Shown in pieces: positions 49,816 through 62,304 of a stretch of DNA of 64,000 nucleotides; position 1 is the first letter of the stretch, and the number at the start of each line of letters is the position of its first letter. Source of the stretch: Deinobacterium chartae (GTDB lineage: Bacteria; Deinococcota; Deinococci; Deinococcales; Deinococcaceae). The stretch is taken from contig NZ_JACHHG010000015.1 in assembly GCF_014202645.1 (NCBI RefSeq), positions 1-64,000 on the forward strand, given 5' to 3'. Both the position numbers and the translations under genes were made by a program. Below the pieces are notes generated by a model. It searched no databases and had not been told where the DNA came from. It worked only from the letters and a program-made list of their open reading frames with translations.

Positions 49816-50880
49816 ATGAAAGCGATTATTCCTGCCGCCGGACTAGGCACCCGCCTGCGTCCGCTGACGTACACGCGCCCTAAACCGGTGCTGCGGGTAG
49901 CCAACAAGCCGATCATCGTGCACGCTATCGACAACCTGGTGCGCGCGGGAATTCATGACATCGGCATCATCGTGAGCGAACTGACCCGCGCGTCGATCGA
50001 GGCGGCGGTTAACGGCACCCCGGGTGTGAACATCACCTATATCGACCAAAACGAGACCCTGGGCCTGGGTCACGCGGTCTTGATGGGCCGCGACTTCGTC
50101 GGAAGCGACGATTTCTGCGTGTACCTGGGCGACAACCTGTTCGAGCACGGCATCACGCGTTACCTCGAGGTGTTCCGCGAGCAGCAGGCCGACGCGGTGA
50201 TCGCGCTGGTGGAGGTCGAGAATCCCTCGGCCTTCGGTGTGGCCGTGCTGGACGAGGAGGGCCGCATCACCCGGCTGATGGAGAAACCCAAGGTTCCGCC
50301 CTCCAATCTGGCGGTGGCGGGCGTGTACTGCTTCAAGGCAGGCGTGATGGACGTGCTCGCGGGCCTCGAGCCGAGCGCGCGCGGCGAGTACGAGATCACC
50401 GACGCCATCGCCCAGCTCATCGCGGACGGGCGCAAGGTGATCGGTGAGCGGGTGCAGGGCTGGTGGAAAGACACCGGGCGTCCCTTTGACCTGATCGACG
50501 CCAACCGCCTGCTGCTCGAGCAGATCGAACCCAGCCTCGAGGGCGAGGTGGAAGACTCGCGGGTGACCGGGCGGGTGGTGATCCAGCCGGGTGCGGTGGT
50601 GCGGGGCTCGATCATCATGGGTCCGGCACTGATCGGGGCGGGCGCGGTGATCGAGAACGCCTACGTGGGGCCGTTCACCTCGGTGGGCCGCGACACGGTG
50701 ATCCGTCAGGCCGAGGTGGAGTACAGCGTGATCGACGAGGAAGTCGAGATCTGCGATGTGGCGGTGCGCCTGCAGGAGTGCCTGATCGGGCTGCGCGCCA
50801 AGGTGACCGGGCACGCGGCAGTACCGCGCGTGCACCGCCTGACCCTCTCGGACGCCTCGATCGTGGAACTGGGCAGCTGA
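49816..50880 (+). CDS. Long-form glucose-1-phosphate thymidylyltransferase
   Basis: 354 aa. The N-terminal nucleotidyltransferase domain starts [20 protein letters not shown], has [35 protein letters not shown] and [19 protein letters not shown]. The C-terminal left-handed beta-helix (hexapeptide turns near [16 protein letters not shown]) marks the long RmlA-type, as in Streptomyces dTDP-glucose enzymes, rather than the ~290-aa RmlA of rhamnose operons. No other sugar-nucleotide gene is nearby. Confidence 0.85.
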   Translation: MKAIIPAAGLGTRLRPLTYTRPKPVLRVANKPIIVHAIDNLVRAGIHDIGIIVSELTRASIEAAVNGTPGVNITYIDQNETLGLGHAVLMGRDFVGSDDFCVYLGDNLFEHGITRYLEVFREQQADAVIALVEVENPSAFGVAVLDEEGRITRLMEKPKVPPSNLAVAGVYCFKAGVMDVLAGLEPSARGEYEITDAIAQLIADGRKVIGERVQGWWKDTGRPFDLIDANRLLLEQIEPSLEGEVEDSRVTGRVVIQPGAVVRGSIIMGPALIGAGAVIENAYVGPFTSVGRDTVIRQAEVEYSVIDEEVEICDVAVRLQECLIGLRAKVTGHAAVPRVHRLTLSDASIVELGS

Positions 50881-50893
50881 GCGCGAGCTTTAG

Positions 50894-50931
50894 AAAGCGA
50901 GGAGGACGGCCTGGGCCGTCCTCCTCGCTTT
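50894..50931 (+). terminator. Terminator of the nucleotidyltransferase gene
   Basis: An 18-bp stem (50894-50911 with 50914-50931) with a two-nt central TG, then TTGG. It is the first element in the 236-nt gap before the GntR gene. The rest is AT-rich promoter DNA. Confidence 0.7.
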
Positions 50932-51016
50932 TGGTCAGACCAGGAAGTTTTATGCTCTCAGCCTGGCTTTTACTACAAAACGGCCGTATGTTTTTTCAGA
51001 ATCTATACATCGTGGC

Positions 51017-51045
51017 TTGATTTTTAGCTGACAGACCCTTAATTT
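51017..51045 (+). promoter_or_regulatory. Promoter of the FadR-type regulator operon
   Basis: -35 TTGATT (51017-51022), 17 nt, -10 TAATTT (51040-51045), in unusually AT-rich DNA for this window. It would start transcription near 51052, so the operator at 51069 lies just downstream. TATAAA at 51081 is an alternative -10. Confidence 0.5.
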
Positions 51046-51068
51046 AGGACCTATCCAAGAAGGTCAGA

Positions 51069-51079
51069 TGGTCTGACCA
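51069..51079. promoter_or_regulatory. FadR-type GntR operator TGGTCTGACCA
   Basis: A perfect palindrome TGGTC-T-GACCA, equal to the FadR-subfamily GntR consensus TGGTxxxACCA. It sits 38 nt before the regulator's own ATG, so autoregulation and control of the whole operon are likely. Nested in a longer inverted repeat GGTCAGA/TCTGACC. Confidence 0.75.
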
Positions 51080-51116
51080 ATATAAAGTCCCTTCACTCCA
51101 CGCCCTGGAGGACCGT

Positions 51117-51848
51117 ATGCCTACCGCCATTCGCCGCGTTAAGGTTTCCGACAGCGTTACCTCCTCGCTGCTCGACCTGATCCGTCACGGCGACTACCCT
51201 GCCGGGACCCGCCTTCCCCCGGAACGCGAACTGGCCGTGCGCTTCGGTGTCTCGCGCGCAACCCTGCGCGACGCGTTGCGCCGCCTCGAGCTGCTCGGGT
51301 ACCTCGAGGTCCGTCAGGGCGGCGGAACTTTCGCCCGCACCCCCGATGCCAGTACGCTCAGTCGGCCCTTCCAGGGTCTGCTGGCCGGTTCGCCCGGCAC
51401 CGCCACCGACCTGATGGAATTCCGCTGCATGGTCGAACCCGAGGTGGCGGCCCTGGCCGCCGAACGCGCTTCGAGCAACGAGCTCGCCCTCCTGAGCGAC
51501 TCGTACGAACGCCAGCAACGCGCTGCCGACCGCGGCCTGCGGCTGGCCGACGAGGACATGCGCTTTCACGGCCTGATCGCTCAGGCTTCGGGCAACGCGG
51601 TGTTCAGCGGCGTGCTCGAGACCTTGCGTCACCTGATGCAGGAACTGCGCCACAACCTGCTGCCCGGAAGCCGTCCCGACCTCACGCTGCGCGAACACCT
51701 GCGCATCCTCGAGGCCATCACCGCCCGCGACCCGCACGGCGCGCGCGCGGCCATGGCCGCCCACCTCAACACCGTCAGCCGCACCCTGCGCCTCGAGCGG
51801 GCCCTGCCCGGAGCCGCACTTCCCACTCTCGGAGATGACCATGACTAA
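51117..51848 (+). CDS. GntR-family regulator, FadR subfamily (FCD effector domain)
   Basis: 243 aa. N-terminal winged HTH: LIRHGDYPAGTRLPPERELA, VRFGVSRATLRDALRRLELL, GYLEVRQGGGTFARTPD. A C-terminal all-helical FCD domain follows, with Asp-His metal/ligand residues in LADEDMRFHGLIAQASGNAV and DLTLREHLRILEAITARDPH. TGGAGGACCGT before ATG 51117. It probably responds to a carboxylate such as an amino acid or peptide product. It overlaps the next gene by 8 nt, so it is translationally coupled to the binding protein. Confidence 0.9.
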   Translation: MPTAIRRVKVSDSVTSSLLDLIRHGDYPAGTRLPPERELAVRFGVSRATLRDALRRLELLGYLEVRQGGGTFARTPDASTLSRPFQGLLAGSPGTATDLMEFRCMVEPEVAALAAERASSNELALLSDSYERQQRAADRGLRLADEDMRFHGLIAQASGNAVFSGVLETLRHLMQELRHNLLPGSRPDLTLREHLRILEAITARDPHGARAAMAAHLNTVSRTLRLERALPGAALPTLGDDHD

Positions 51849-53319
51849 ATCGCGTATCCTGCCCGTTCTCGCCCTGCTGGCCCTGGGAAGTGCTTCGGCC
51901 CAGACCCTCACCGTCGGCATCGACGCCGACCCGCCGCGCCTCGACCCGGCCCTGTCGAGCGCCCTGGTAGACCGTCAGGTGCTCAACCAGATCTTCGACA
52001 AGCTCGTCGACCTCGACACCGACCTCAAGGTCGTGCCGATGCTGGCCAAGTCGTGGAAGATCACCAACAACGGCACCACCTACACCTTCACCCTGCGCAG
52101 CGGCGTACGGTTCCACGACGGCACCCCGCTCGACGCCGCCGCCGTGAAGTACTCGCTCGACCGCAACATGACCCTCGAGGGCAGCGTGCGCAAAAACGAG
52201 CTCTCGAGCATCAAGGACGTCAAGGTCATCAACGACACCACCGTCCAGATCAACCTCAAGAACCCTTACGGCCCGCTGCTGGGCGTGCTGAGCGACCGTG
52301 CGGGCATGATCGTCTCGCCCAAGGCCGCCGAGAAGGCCGGCAAGGACTTCGGTAACGATCCGGTGGGCAGCGGCCCCTTCTCGTTCGTGAGCCGCAAGCG
52401 CCAGGACAACATCACCCTCGCGGCCAACACCCGGTACTGGGCCGGTGCGCCCAAGATCGACAAACTGGTCTACCGCCCCTTCCCCGACGGTGACGTGCGC
52501 TACGCCAACTTGCTCTCGGGCGCGGTGCAGGTCATCACCCCCGTAGACCCCAAGGACGTGACCAAGCTCGAGAAGAACAGCCGGTTCGAGTTGCTCAACT
52601 ACGCCGGGCTGGGCTACCAGGGCATCTGGTTCAACGTGAACCGCGACGTGTTCAAGGACAAGCGCGTGCGCCAGGCGGTGGCGGCCACCATCGACCGCGA
52701 GGCAGTGGCCAAGGTCGTCTTCCAGAACACCGTATCCCCGGCGGGCGGCCCCTTCCCGCCCGGCACCCCGGCCTACAGCAGCTCGATCAAGGTGCCCAAG
52801 CCCGACGTTGCCGAAGCGCGCAAAAAGCTCGCCGCAGCCGGCAAGAGCAACCTGACTTTCACGCTGCTGACCACCCCCAACGCCATCAACACCCAGCTGG
52901 CCCAGCTGTACCAGGCGATGTTCTCGCAGGCGGGCATTAACGTCAAGATCGAACAGGTCGAGTTCGGCACCCTGCTTGACCGCGCCGACCGCGCCGACTT
53001 CGACGCGCTGATGCTGGGCTGGAGCGGCCGCCCCGACCCGGACGGCAACGTGTACGACTTCTTCACCACCGGCGGCACCAACAACCAGGCGCGCTACTCG
53101 AACAAGGAAGTGGACGCGCTGCTGAACAAGGCCCGTGCCACCTCGGCGATGTCGGCCCGTAAGGCCACCTACAACGTGGCTCTCGGCAAGATCCTCGACG
53201 ACGTGCCCTACACCTGGGTCTACTTCCAGCGCAACCTGATCGGCATGGCCAAGGGTGTCAGCGGCATCCAGCCGATCCCCGACGGCATCGTGCGCTTCCA
53301 CAACGTCAGCATCAAGTAA
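51841..53319 (+). CDS. Extracellular solute-binding protein, family 5 (oligopeptide/glutathione class)
   Basis: 492 aa. Signal peptide MTKSRILPVLALLALGSASA with cleavage before QTLTVG; no lipobox cysteine, so it is free in the envelope or wall-held. Family 5 marks: GIDADPPRLDPALSSALVDR, KVVPMLAKSWKITNNGTTYT, FTLRSGVRFHDGTPLDAAAV and ALMLGWSGRPDPDGNVYDFF. The class binds di/oligopeptides, glutathione (GsiB) or nickel. Start 51841 (GGAG 6 nt upstream) is preferred to 51835. Overlaps the GntR stop. Confidence 0.88.
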   Translation: MTKSRILPVLALLALGSASAQTLTVGIDADPPRLDPALSSALVDRQVLNQIFDKLVDLDTDLKVVPMLAKSWKITNNGTTYTFTLRSGVRFHDGTPLDAAAVKYSLDRNMTLEGSVRKNELSSIKDVKVINDTTVQINLKNPYGPLLGVLSDRAGMIVSPKAAEKAGKDFGNDPVGSGPFSFVSRKRQDNITLAANTRYWAGAPKIDKLVYRPFPDGDVRYANLLSGAVQVITPVDPKDVTKLEKNSRFELLNYAGLGYQGIWFNVNRDVFKDKRVRQAVAATIDREAVAKVVFQNTVSPAGGPFPPGTPAYSSSIKVPKPDVAEARKKLAAAGKSNLTFTLLTTPNAINTQLAQLYQAMFSQAGINVKIEQVEFGTLLDRADRADFDALMLGWSGRPDPDGNVYDFFTTGGTNNQARYSNKEVDALLNKARATSAMSARKATYNVALGKILDDVPYTWVYFQRNLIGMAKGVSGIQPIPDGIVRFHNVSIK

Positions 53320-53338
53320 ACTTCGCCCTCACGATTTC

Positions 53339-53361
53339 GGGGCGGGTTAAAAACCCGCCCC
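53339..53361 (+). terminator. Hairpin between the binding protein and permease genes
   Basis: 10-bp stem (53339-53348 with 53352-53361) around AAA, 19 nt after the stop. It is directly followed by AGGAGG for the next gene. No U-run, so it probably causes partial termination or protects the binding-protein mRNA. Confidence 0.55.
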
Positions 53362-53374
53362 AGGAGGTTTCCGC

Positions 53375-54319
53375 GTGCTTCCCTTTGCGCTGAGGCGCTT
53401 CGTCGCCACCCTTCCGACCCTGCTGGTGGTCACGCTGCTGGTCTTTGCGCTGGCCAAGCTGCTGCCCGGCGACCCGGCCCGGCTGCTGCTGGGCGAGGAG
53501 GCCACCCCGCAGGCCCTGGCCGAGCTCCGGCAGAGCATGGGGCTTGACCGTTCGCTTCCCGAGCAGTACGGCCGCTGGCTGCTCGACCTGGCGCAGTTCA
53601 ACCTGGGACACAGCCTCAAGGACAACGCGTCCGTGACGGCCCTGATCCTCGAGAAACTGCCCACCACCTTCGAGCTGGCCCTGCTCTCCATGCTGTTCGC
53701 GCTGCTGCTGGCGCTGCCTGCCGGTATCATCTCGGCGCTGCGGCCCGGCGGCTTCGTGGACCGTCTGGTCACGCTGCTCTCGCTCTCGGGCATCAGCCTG
53801 CCCAACTTCTTCGTGGGCATCTTGCTGATCTACCTGTTTTCGGTAAAGCTCGCCTGGATTCCCGCATCCGGTTACGTCTCCTTCGCCGAGGACCCGCTCA
53901 AGAACCTGACCCTGATGCTGATGCCCGCTTTCACCCTGGGAATCGGCTCGGCGGCGGTGATGACCCGCTACCTGCGCTCCAGCCTGCTCGAGGCCCTCTC
54001 GCAAGATTACGTGCGCACCGCCAAGGCCAAGGGCATCTCGAGCGGCGTGGTGGTGTTCAAACACGGGCTGCGCAACGCGCTGATCCCGGTGATCACCGCC
54101 TTTGGCCTGCAGCTCGGCGGCCTGCTGGGCGGTGCGGTGATCACCGAACAGATCTTCTCGGTGCCCGGCTTCGGGCGCCTGTTGGTGGACGCCGTGTTTA
54201 CCCGTGACCTGCCGGTGATGCAGGGCATGGTGCTGGCCTCGGCCGTCTTGATCTTCCTGGTGAGTTTCCTGGTGGACCTCGCCTACGCCGCTGTCGACCC
54301 CAGAATCCGGTACCGCTGA
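53375..54319 (+). CDS. ABC transporter permease, DppB/GsiC type
   Basis: 314 aa with six spans. LPFALRRFVATLPTLLVVTL, LPGDPARLLLGEEATPQALA and RSLPEQYGRWLLDLAQFNLG are the DppB N-terminal pattern. The EAA loop is DYVRTAKAKGISSGVVVFKH. GTG 53375 has CAGGAGG 7 nt upstream. Stop overlaps the dppC-type start by one nt (TGATG). Confidence 0.92.
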   Translation: MLPFALRRFVATLPTLLVVTLLVFALAKLLPGDPARLLLGEEATPQALAELRQSMGLDRSLPEQYGRWLLDLAQFNLGHSLKDNASVTALILEKLPTTFELALLSMLFALLLALPAGIISALRPGGFVDRLVTLLSLSGISLPNFFVGILLIYLFSVKLAWIPASGYVSFAEDPLKNLTLMLMPAFTLGIGSAAVMTRYLRSSLLEALSQDYVRTAKAKGISSGVVVFKHGLRNALIPVITAFGLQLGGLLGGAVITEQIFSVPGFGRLLVDAVFTRDLPVMQGMVLASAVLIFLVSFLVDLAYAAVDPRIRYR

Positions 54320-55191
54320 TGCAAGCCACCCTGACTTCCAAACCCGCCCGCAAACCCCGCAACAAGGCCGTAAAGCGTTTTCTGCGCGACCGCCTGGCGG
54401 TCGGCGGCGCCCTGGTCCTGCTGGTTTTCGGCCTGGCCGCGCTGTTTGCCCCCTGGCTGGCACCCGCCGACCCGGCCCAGCTCTTCTTCAGCGACATCCT
54501 CTCGGGTCCCAGCGCCGCGCACCCGCTCGGCACCGACGAACTGGGCCGGGACCTGCTCTCGCGGATCATCTACGGAGCCCAGGTCTCGCTCTCGGCCGGC
54601 CTGGTCTCGGTGTCGATCGCGCTGGTCATCGGCACGCTGCTGGGCTTGGTCGCCGGCTTCGTGGGCGGACTGCTCGACGAGGTGATCATGCGCATCGTCG
54701 ACGCGATGCTGGCCCTGCCCTTCCTGGTGCTGGCCATCGCGTTGGCCGCCGTTTTAGGGCCCAGCCTGCAAAACACCATGCTGGCCATCGGCATCGTGTC
54801 GGTCCCGGCCTTCGCCCGCATCGCGCGCGGCGAGGTGGTCGCGCAGCGCGAACGCGAGTACGTGCAGGCCGCCCAGGCGCTGGGGGCCTCGGACGCCCGC
54901 ACCATCTTCCGGCACCTGCTGCCCAACATCTCCGGTGCCTTGATCGTGCAGACCTCGCTGTCCGTCGCCCACGCGGTGCTGGCCGAGTCGAGCCTGAGCT
55001 TTCTGGGCCTGGGCGTGCAGCCCCCCACCCCCAGCTGGGGTTCGATGCTCAACGTCTCGCGCGGCTACCTCGACACCGCGCCGTGGATGGCGCTCTTCCC
55101 CGGTCTGGCGATCTTCCTGACCGTACTGGCCTTCAACCTGCTCGGCGACGGCCTGCGCGCCGCCCTCGACCCACGCTCCAAAGAGCACTGA
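54319..55191 (+). CDS. ABC transporter permease, DppC/GsiD type
   Basis: 290 aa with six spans. LGTDELGRDLLSRIIYGAQV, the EAA loop REYVQAAQALGASDARTIFR, HLLPNISGALIVQTSLSVAH, and SSLSFLGLGVQPPTPSWGSM are typical DppC marks. Coupled to the first permease. No ATPase genes (DppD/F, GsiA) follow; they must be elsewhere if the transporter works. Confidence 0.92.
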   Translation: MQATLTSKPARKPRNKAVKRFLRDRLAVGGALVLLVFGLAALFAPWLAPADPAQLFFSDILSGPSAAHPLGTDELGRDLLSRIIYGAQVSLSAGLVSVSIALVIGTLLGLVAGFVGGLLDEVIMRIVDAMLALPFLVLAIALAAVLGPSLQNTMLAIGIVSVPAFARIARGEVVAQREREYVQAAQALGASDARTIFRHLLPNISGALIVQTSLSVAHAVLAESSLSFLGLGVQPPTPSWGSMLNVSRGYLDTAPWMALFPGLAIFLTVLAFNLLGDGLRAALDPRSKEH

Positions 55192-55196
55192 GCCGC

Positions 55197-55222
55197 GCGG
55201 GGCCAGGAATTCCTGGCCCCGC
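55197..55222 (+). terminator. 26-nt perfect palindrome after the permease genes
   Basis: Two 13-nt halves meet without a loop (55197-55209 and 55210-55222), centred on AATT, 6 nt after the stop. It separates the transporter genes from ggt. Confidence 0.65.
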
Positions 55223-55274
55223 CCTCTGCGGCGAGCAACCCGCCGTTTTCGTCTCCCGCTCCGGCCTCAGGGCC

Positions 55275-55280
55275 TAAAAT
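55275..55280 (+). promoter_or_regulatory. -10 of ggt
   Basis: TAAAAT, about 41 nt before ATG 55322, which has AAGAGG upstream. So ggt-tauE-DUF1634 may be a separate unit. Confidence 0.45.
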
Positions 55281-55321
55281 CCTGCTGTCCCCGGCCTGCC
55301 GGGGCGTCCAAGAGGAACACC

Positions 55322-56916
<1,595 letters not shown>

Positions 56917-56917
<1 letters not shown>

Positions 56918-57678
56918 TGCTGCTGATCGCCCCCCTCCTGATCGGGCTGTTTGCCGGTGTTCTCGGAGCCATCCTGGGGCTGGGGGGCGGCGTGGTCGTC
57001 GTCCCGGCCCTCGAGTTCATCATGCCGCGCCTGGGGATGGAGCTCAGCATCCAGCAGGCCGTGGCGGTCAGCCAGATCGGGGTGCTCTCGGTGGCCCTGG
57101 CCTCCACCGCGTCGTACCTCAAGCGCGGCATGGTGCTGGCCCGCACCGGCTACCTGCTCTCGCCCTACACCATCGTGGGCGGAGCCCTCGGCTCGTACCT
57201 GGGCATCATCTTGCCCGCTGCTTACGTGGCGCTGGTGTTTGCCCTGCTGCTGCTGTACAGCGCCTACCACCTGCTGCGCGGCATCCGCCGCCTCGAGGAG
57301 GGCCGCGAGAAGCCCTCGAGGTGGATGAAGCCCGCCATGACTTTCGCCGGTATTACCGCCGGGCTGCTGGGCATCGGCGGCGGCACGGTGCAGGTTCCGG
57401 TCATGAACCTGCTGGCGGGCATCCCGATCCGGCAGGCCATTGCCACCTCCACCTTCATCATGGGGCTCACCGCGGTCGGCAACGCCCTGGTCTACCAGGC
57501 CGGGGGGCTGCTCGACGCGCGCCTGGCCTGCGCGATCGCGCTGGGCATCCTGGTGGGCGCGCGGCTGGGCGCGGGTCTGCAGCAGCGCATTCCCACGCAC
57601 GTGCTCAAGATCTTCTTTGCGGTCCTGCTGATCTACACCGCCGTGAACCTGCTGTGGAAGTACTGGAGGCCCTCGTGA
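56917..57678 (+). CDS. TauE/SafE (DUF81) family membrane exporter
   Basis: 253 aa with eight spans. [20 protein letters not shown] and [20 protein letters not shown] are the two inverted family repeats. [20 protein letters not shown] is also typical. Members export sulfite, sulfoacetate or other organic anions. It overlaps the ggt stop by one nt and the DUF1634 start by 4 nt, so the three are translated together. Confidence 0.88.
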
Positions 57679-57956
57679 GCGGCAAGGATCACACGCACGA
57701 GCAGGCGGGCCTGCCCGCCTGGCTCTACCCCACGGCCTACTGGATCGCGGTTGCGCTGCTGGCCGCCGTGCTGCTGCTGCCGCAACTCGCGCTGGTCGGC
57801 GTCGGCTGGATGATGGCGGTTCCGGTGCTGGCGGGCCTCACCGTGGCCGTCCTCGCCTGGAGGCGCGGCGACCGCCTGCTGGCCACCTCGGCGCTGGTCG
57901 CTCTGGTGTCCATCGCACTGATCTTCGCGCTGCGCGGGGTTCTGTCGAGCAGTTAA
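57675..57956 (+). CDS. DUF1634 membrane protein
   Basis: 93 aa with three spans: [39 protein letters not shown], and [22 protein letters not shown]1634 proteins are regularly found beside TauE-type exporters and may be their partner subunit. The GTG at 57675 overlaps the tauE stop (GTGA). Last gene of the cluster, followed by a terminator. Confidence 0.8.
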   Translation: MSGKDHTHEQAGLPAWLYPTAYWIAVALLAAVLLLPQLALVGVGWMMAVPVLAGLTVAVLAWRRGDRLLATSALVALVSIALIFALRGVLSSS

Positions 57957-57972
57957 GCGGCCCGGACCGGGC

Positions 57973-58001
57973 GGGGAGGGGGGCGTGTAGCCCCCCTCCC
58001 C
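57973..58001. terminator. Hairpin between DUF1634 and copy-B GT2 genes
   Basis: 12-bp stem (57973-57984 with 57990-58001) and GTGTA loop, between convergent genes, then TGTTCGTTT on the plus strand. Confidence 0.7.
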
Positions 58002-58009
58002 TGTTCGTT

Positions 58010-58708
58010 TCAGGAGCGCGTCGTGCGCCGAGATTGCGTGAAGTACCCGGCGGGCCGCCCCATCAGGTTGCGGGCCTGCTGCCCCAGAAAACGCCCCAGC
58101 CCGCCCTCGAGGCGACGCGCCGAGGTCAGCACGCGGGCACCCGGCACAAAGGCCACCACGCCCACCGCGTGCAGGGCGCGGCCCAAAGTGACGTCCTCGC
58201 CCGCCTCGGCCGTGCCGTAGCCGCCCACTTCGAGGGCCACCTGGCGGTTAAAAGCCATGTTTGCGCCGGCCAGGTTGGGGCGGTCGAGCCAGTTCATCAC
58301 CCGCAGAAAAGCTCGGTAAGCGCGTTCGGAACCGACCTCGAGCGGTCGGCCACGGTCGCACAGCGCCAGCGAACCGTACAGTCCGACCGTGCCGGGGGCA
58401 GCAGCCTCGAAGGCGGCCAACCAGCCGGTTTCCGGGCGCGAATCGGCGTCGGTGGTCGCCACCCAGCGGTAACGGGCAGCCTCGAGGCCCTTCTGCCGGG
58501 CGAGGGCGACACCGGGAGTATCACAGCGCACCACCCGGGCACCCCAGGCGCGGGCCAGGGCAGCGGTACGGTCGGTAGAGGCGCTGTCCACCACGATCAC
58601 CTCGTCGGGGCGGCGCGCCTGGCGACCGATGGCCTCGAGGGTCGCATACAGGTAGCGCTCCTCGTTGCGGGCGGGAATGACCACTGAAAAACCGGGACGG
58701 GCAGGCAT
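58010..58708 (-). CDS. Glycosyltransferase family 2 (copy B)
   Basis: 232 aa. [80 protein letters not shown], and AGEDVTLGRALHAVGVVAFV run parallel to copy A. GAGG precedes ATG 58708 by 5 nt; GTG 58714 is an alternative. Overlaps or nearly overlaps the GT4 stop, so the pair forms an operon, unlike the convergent copy A pair. Confidence 0.85.
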   Translation of the reverse strand: MPARPGFSVVIPARNEERYLYATLEAIGRQARRPDEVIVVDSASTDRTAALARAWGARVVRCDTPGVALARQKGLEAARYRWVATTDADSRPETGWLAAFEAAAPGTVGLYGSLALCDRGRPLEVGSERAYRAFLRVMNWLDRPNLAGANMAFNRQVALEVGGYGTAEAGEDVTLGRALHAVGVVAFVPGARVLTSARRLEGGLGRFLGQQARNLMGRPAGYFTQSRRTTRS

Positions 58709-58710
58709 GC

Positions 58711-59880
58711 TCACCTCGCCAGCGGGTAGGGCGGCACGTCGGCCGCCTCACGGAAGCGGCGACCCAGGACCTCGAGGTAGGCCTCCAGGGTGCGTTCGGC
58801 TACCCGAGCAGCGCTGTACTGGGCGGCGAATTCGCGGGCAGCGCGGGAGAAACGGGCGTGCAGTGCCGGGTTCTCGAGCAGCAGGCTCGCGCGCCGGGCC
58901 AGCGCCTCGGTGTCTCCCGGGGCAACCAGGTAGCCGCTCTCCCCGGCACGCACGCCCCACAGGGTTCCCTGCGCACCCACCGCCACCACCGGCACCCCCA
59001 TGGCCTGCGCCTCGAGCAGCACCAGCCCCTGGGTCTCGGTCTCCGAGGCGAACAAAAACAGTTCGGCCTGACGGTACAGCGCGCCGATCTCGGTGTAGGG
59101 CACCCTGCCGGTGAAGGTCACGCGGCCCGCTATGCCCAGCCAGCGCACGTAGCCCTCGAGCTGCAACCGCTGCGGGCCTTCCCCGACCACCAGCAGGTGC
59201 GCACCCGGATCCCGGATGCGCGAGAACGCCTCGAGAACGCCCGCCACGTTTTTCTCCTCGCCCAGGCGGCTGACCGTGAGCAGGCGGCGGCTTCCCACAG
59301 GCCACGGTGAGGGCAAGTCGGCGGCCTGGGCGAGCACCTCGAAGTCGATGCCGCCGGGGAGGAGGCGGACCGGTGGCCGCAGGCCGTAGCTGCGTGCGAG
59401 CTCGCCTACCGCCGGACTGGGCGCAATGATCAAGTCGGTACGGTCGTAAAAGGCGCGCGCCATGCGGGGAATCACGCGGGCCGCGCGGTTCAGGCCGCGC
59501 AGCCCCGGGACGTAGTGCGCGTAGTGCTCGTAGTGCGTGTGGTAGGTGGAGACGTGCGCCACACCCTGGCGCCGCGCGAGCTGCGAACCCCACATGCCCA
59601 GCACCAGGGGCGTGTGCGTATGAATCAGGTCGAAGCGGGCAGGCAGGCGGCGGGCGCGCGGCAGGGCCACGCGCTGTCCCTCGAAGAACGGATTCAGCAG
59701 GCTGCGCAGGCGCACCACGCCCTCTTCGGCGATCGGAGCGCCCGGGTGGGCCGGAGCGACCACCCAGGCGTCGTGCCCCAAGCGCCGCAGTTCGCGCGCC
59801 AGCAGGTAGACCGACGTTGATACCCCGTTGGGGTCGGGCAGGTACGCGTCGCTGAACAGTCCGATACTGAGTGGGATCAT
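58711..59880 (-). CDS. Glycosyltransferase family 4 (copy B), diacylglycerol glucosyltransferase-like
   Basis: 389 aa. [59 protein letters not shown], and [20 protein letters not shown] match copy A along the whole length, so these are paralogs. Likely membrane-glycolipid synthesis. GGAGGACCTGC before ATG 59880. Confidence 0.85.
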   Translation of the reverse strand: MIPLSIGLFSDAYLPDPNGVSTSVYLLARELRRLGHDAWVVAPAHPGAPIAEEGVVRLRSLLNPFFEGQRVALPRARRLPARFDLIHTHTPLVLGMWGSQLARRQGVAHVSTYHTHYEHYAHYVPGLRGLNRAARVIPRMARAFYDRTDLIIAPSPAVGELARSYGLRPPVRLLPGGIDFEVLAQAADLPSPWPVGSRRLLTVSRLGEEKNVAGVLEAFSRIRDPGAHLLVVGEGPQRLQLEGYVRWLGIAGRVTFTGRVPYTEIGALYRQAELFLFASETETQGLVLLEAQAMGVPVVAVGAQGTLWGVRAGESGYLVAPGDTEALARRASLLLENPALHARFSRAAREFAAQYSAARVAERTLEAYLEVLGRRFREAADVPPYPLAR

Positions 59881-60036
59881 GCAGGTCCTCCGCTGCCAGT
59901 CTTGAAATGCAGCTTAAACCACCCTGGGGCCCTCGCCCTCGGGCTTCTCGAGGTATACCCCTTCTATATCCAGGGGAAATCCCTTTCACCACGGCGCGAA
60001 TCCTGCTGTACTTACAAAACCTGAGCGTGGTTGTGT

Positions 60037-60042
60037 TAAGAT
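60037..60042 (+). promoter_or_regulatory. Leaderless-type -10 of the 60049 gene
   Basis: TAAGAT, 6 nt, ATG 60049. Confidence 0.55.
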
Positions 60043-60048
60043 TATGGC

Positions 60049-60285
60049 ATGAATTCGGATTTCAGCGAGATCATGCGGCAACTGCGTGAGCAATACGGTG
60101 CCCAACTCGCCCACATGCCCCTTCCCGAGGGCGTGCCCGAACACGTCGCGGAACTGGTGAGCCAGGGCGATGTCGAAGGTCTGATCCTGATGATCAAGCT
60201 CTCGTGGATGTTTGGCGCGCAAGCTGGGCACGCCGCCGCCCACCACACCCAGGTGCTGCGCCCGCGCAACGTCGTACAGGCTTAA
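60049..60285 (+). CDS. 78-aa protein of unknown function
   Basis: MNSDFSEIMRQLREQYGAQL, then LPEGVPEHVAELVSQGDVEG, a mildly hydrophobic stretch LILMIKLSWMFGAQAGHAAA, and HHTQVLRPRNVVQA. No family recognised. A precise leaderless-type promoter and a strong terminator on either side show it is an expressed unit. Helical, with one amphipathic or membrane-touching segment and a His-rich piece. Confidence 0.65.
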   Translation: MNSDFSEIMRQLREQYGAQLAHMPLPEGVPEHVAELVSQGDVEGLILMIKLSWMFGAQAGHAAAHHTQVLRPRNVVQA

Positions 60286-60315
60286 GAACGCCTGCCGCAC
60301 CTCATCTGCCTGACA

Positions 60316-60352
60316 GCAGCAGGAGAAAGGGCTATTCCCTTTCTCCTGCTGC
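60316..60352. terminator. Hairpin between the 60049 gene and acs
   Basis: 16-bp perfect stem (60316-60331 with 60337-60352) with CTATT loop and GTTTCG after it, between convergent genes. Confidence 0.75.
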
Positions 60353-60372
60353 GTTTCGCTCGAGCCTCGCGC

Positions 60373-62304
<1,932 letters not shown>

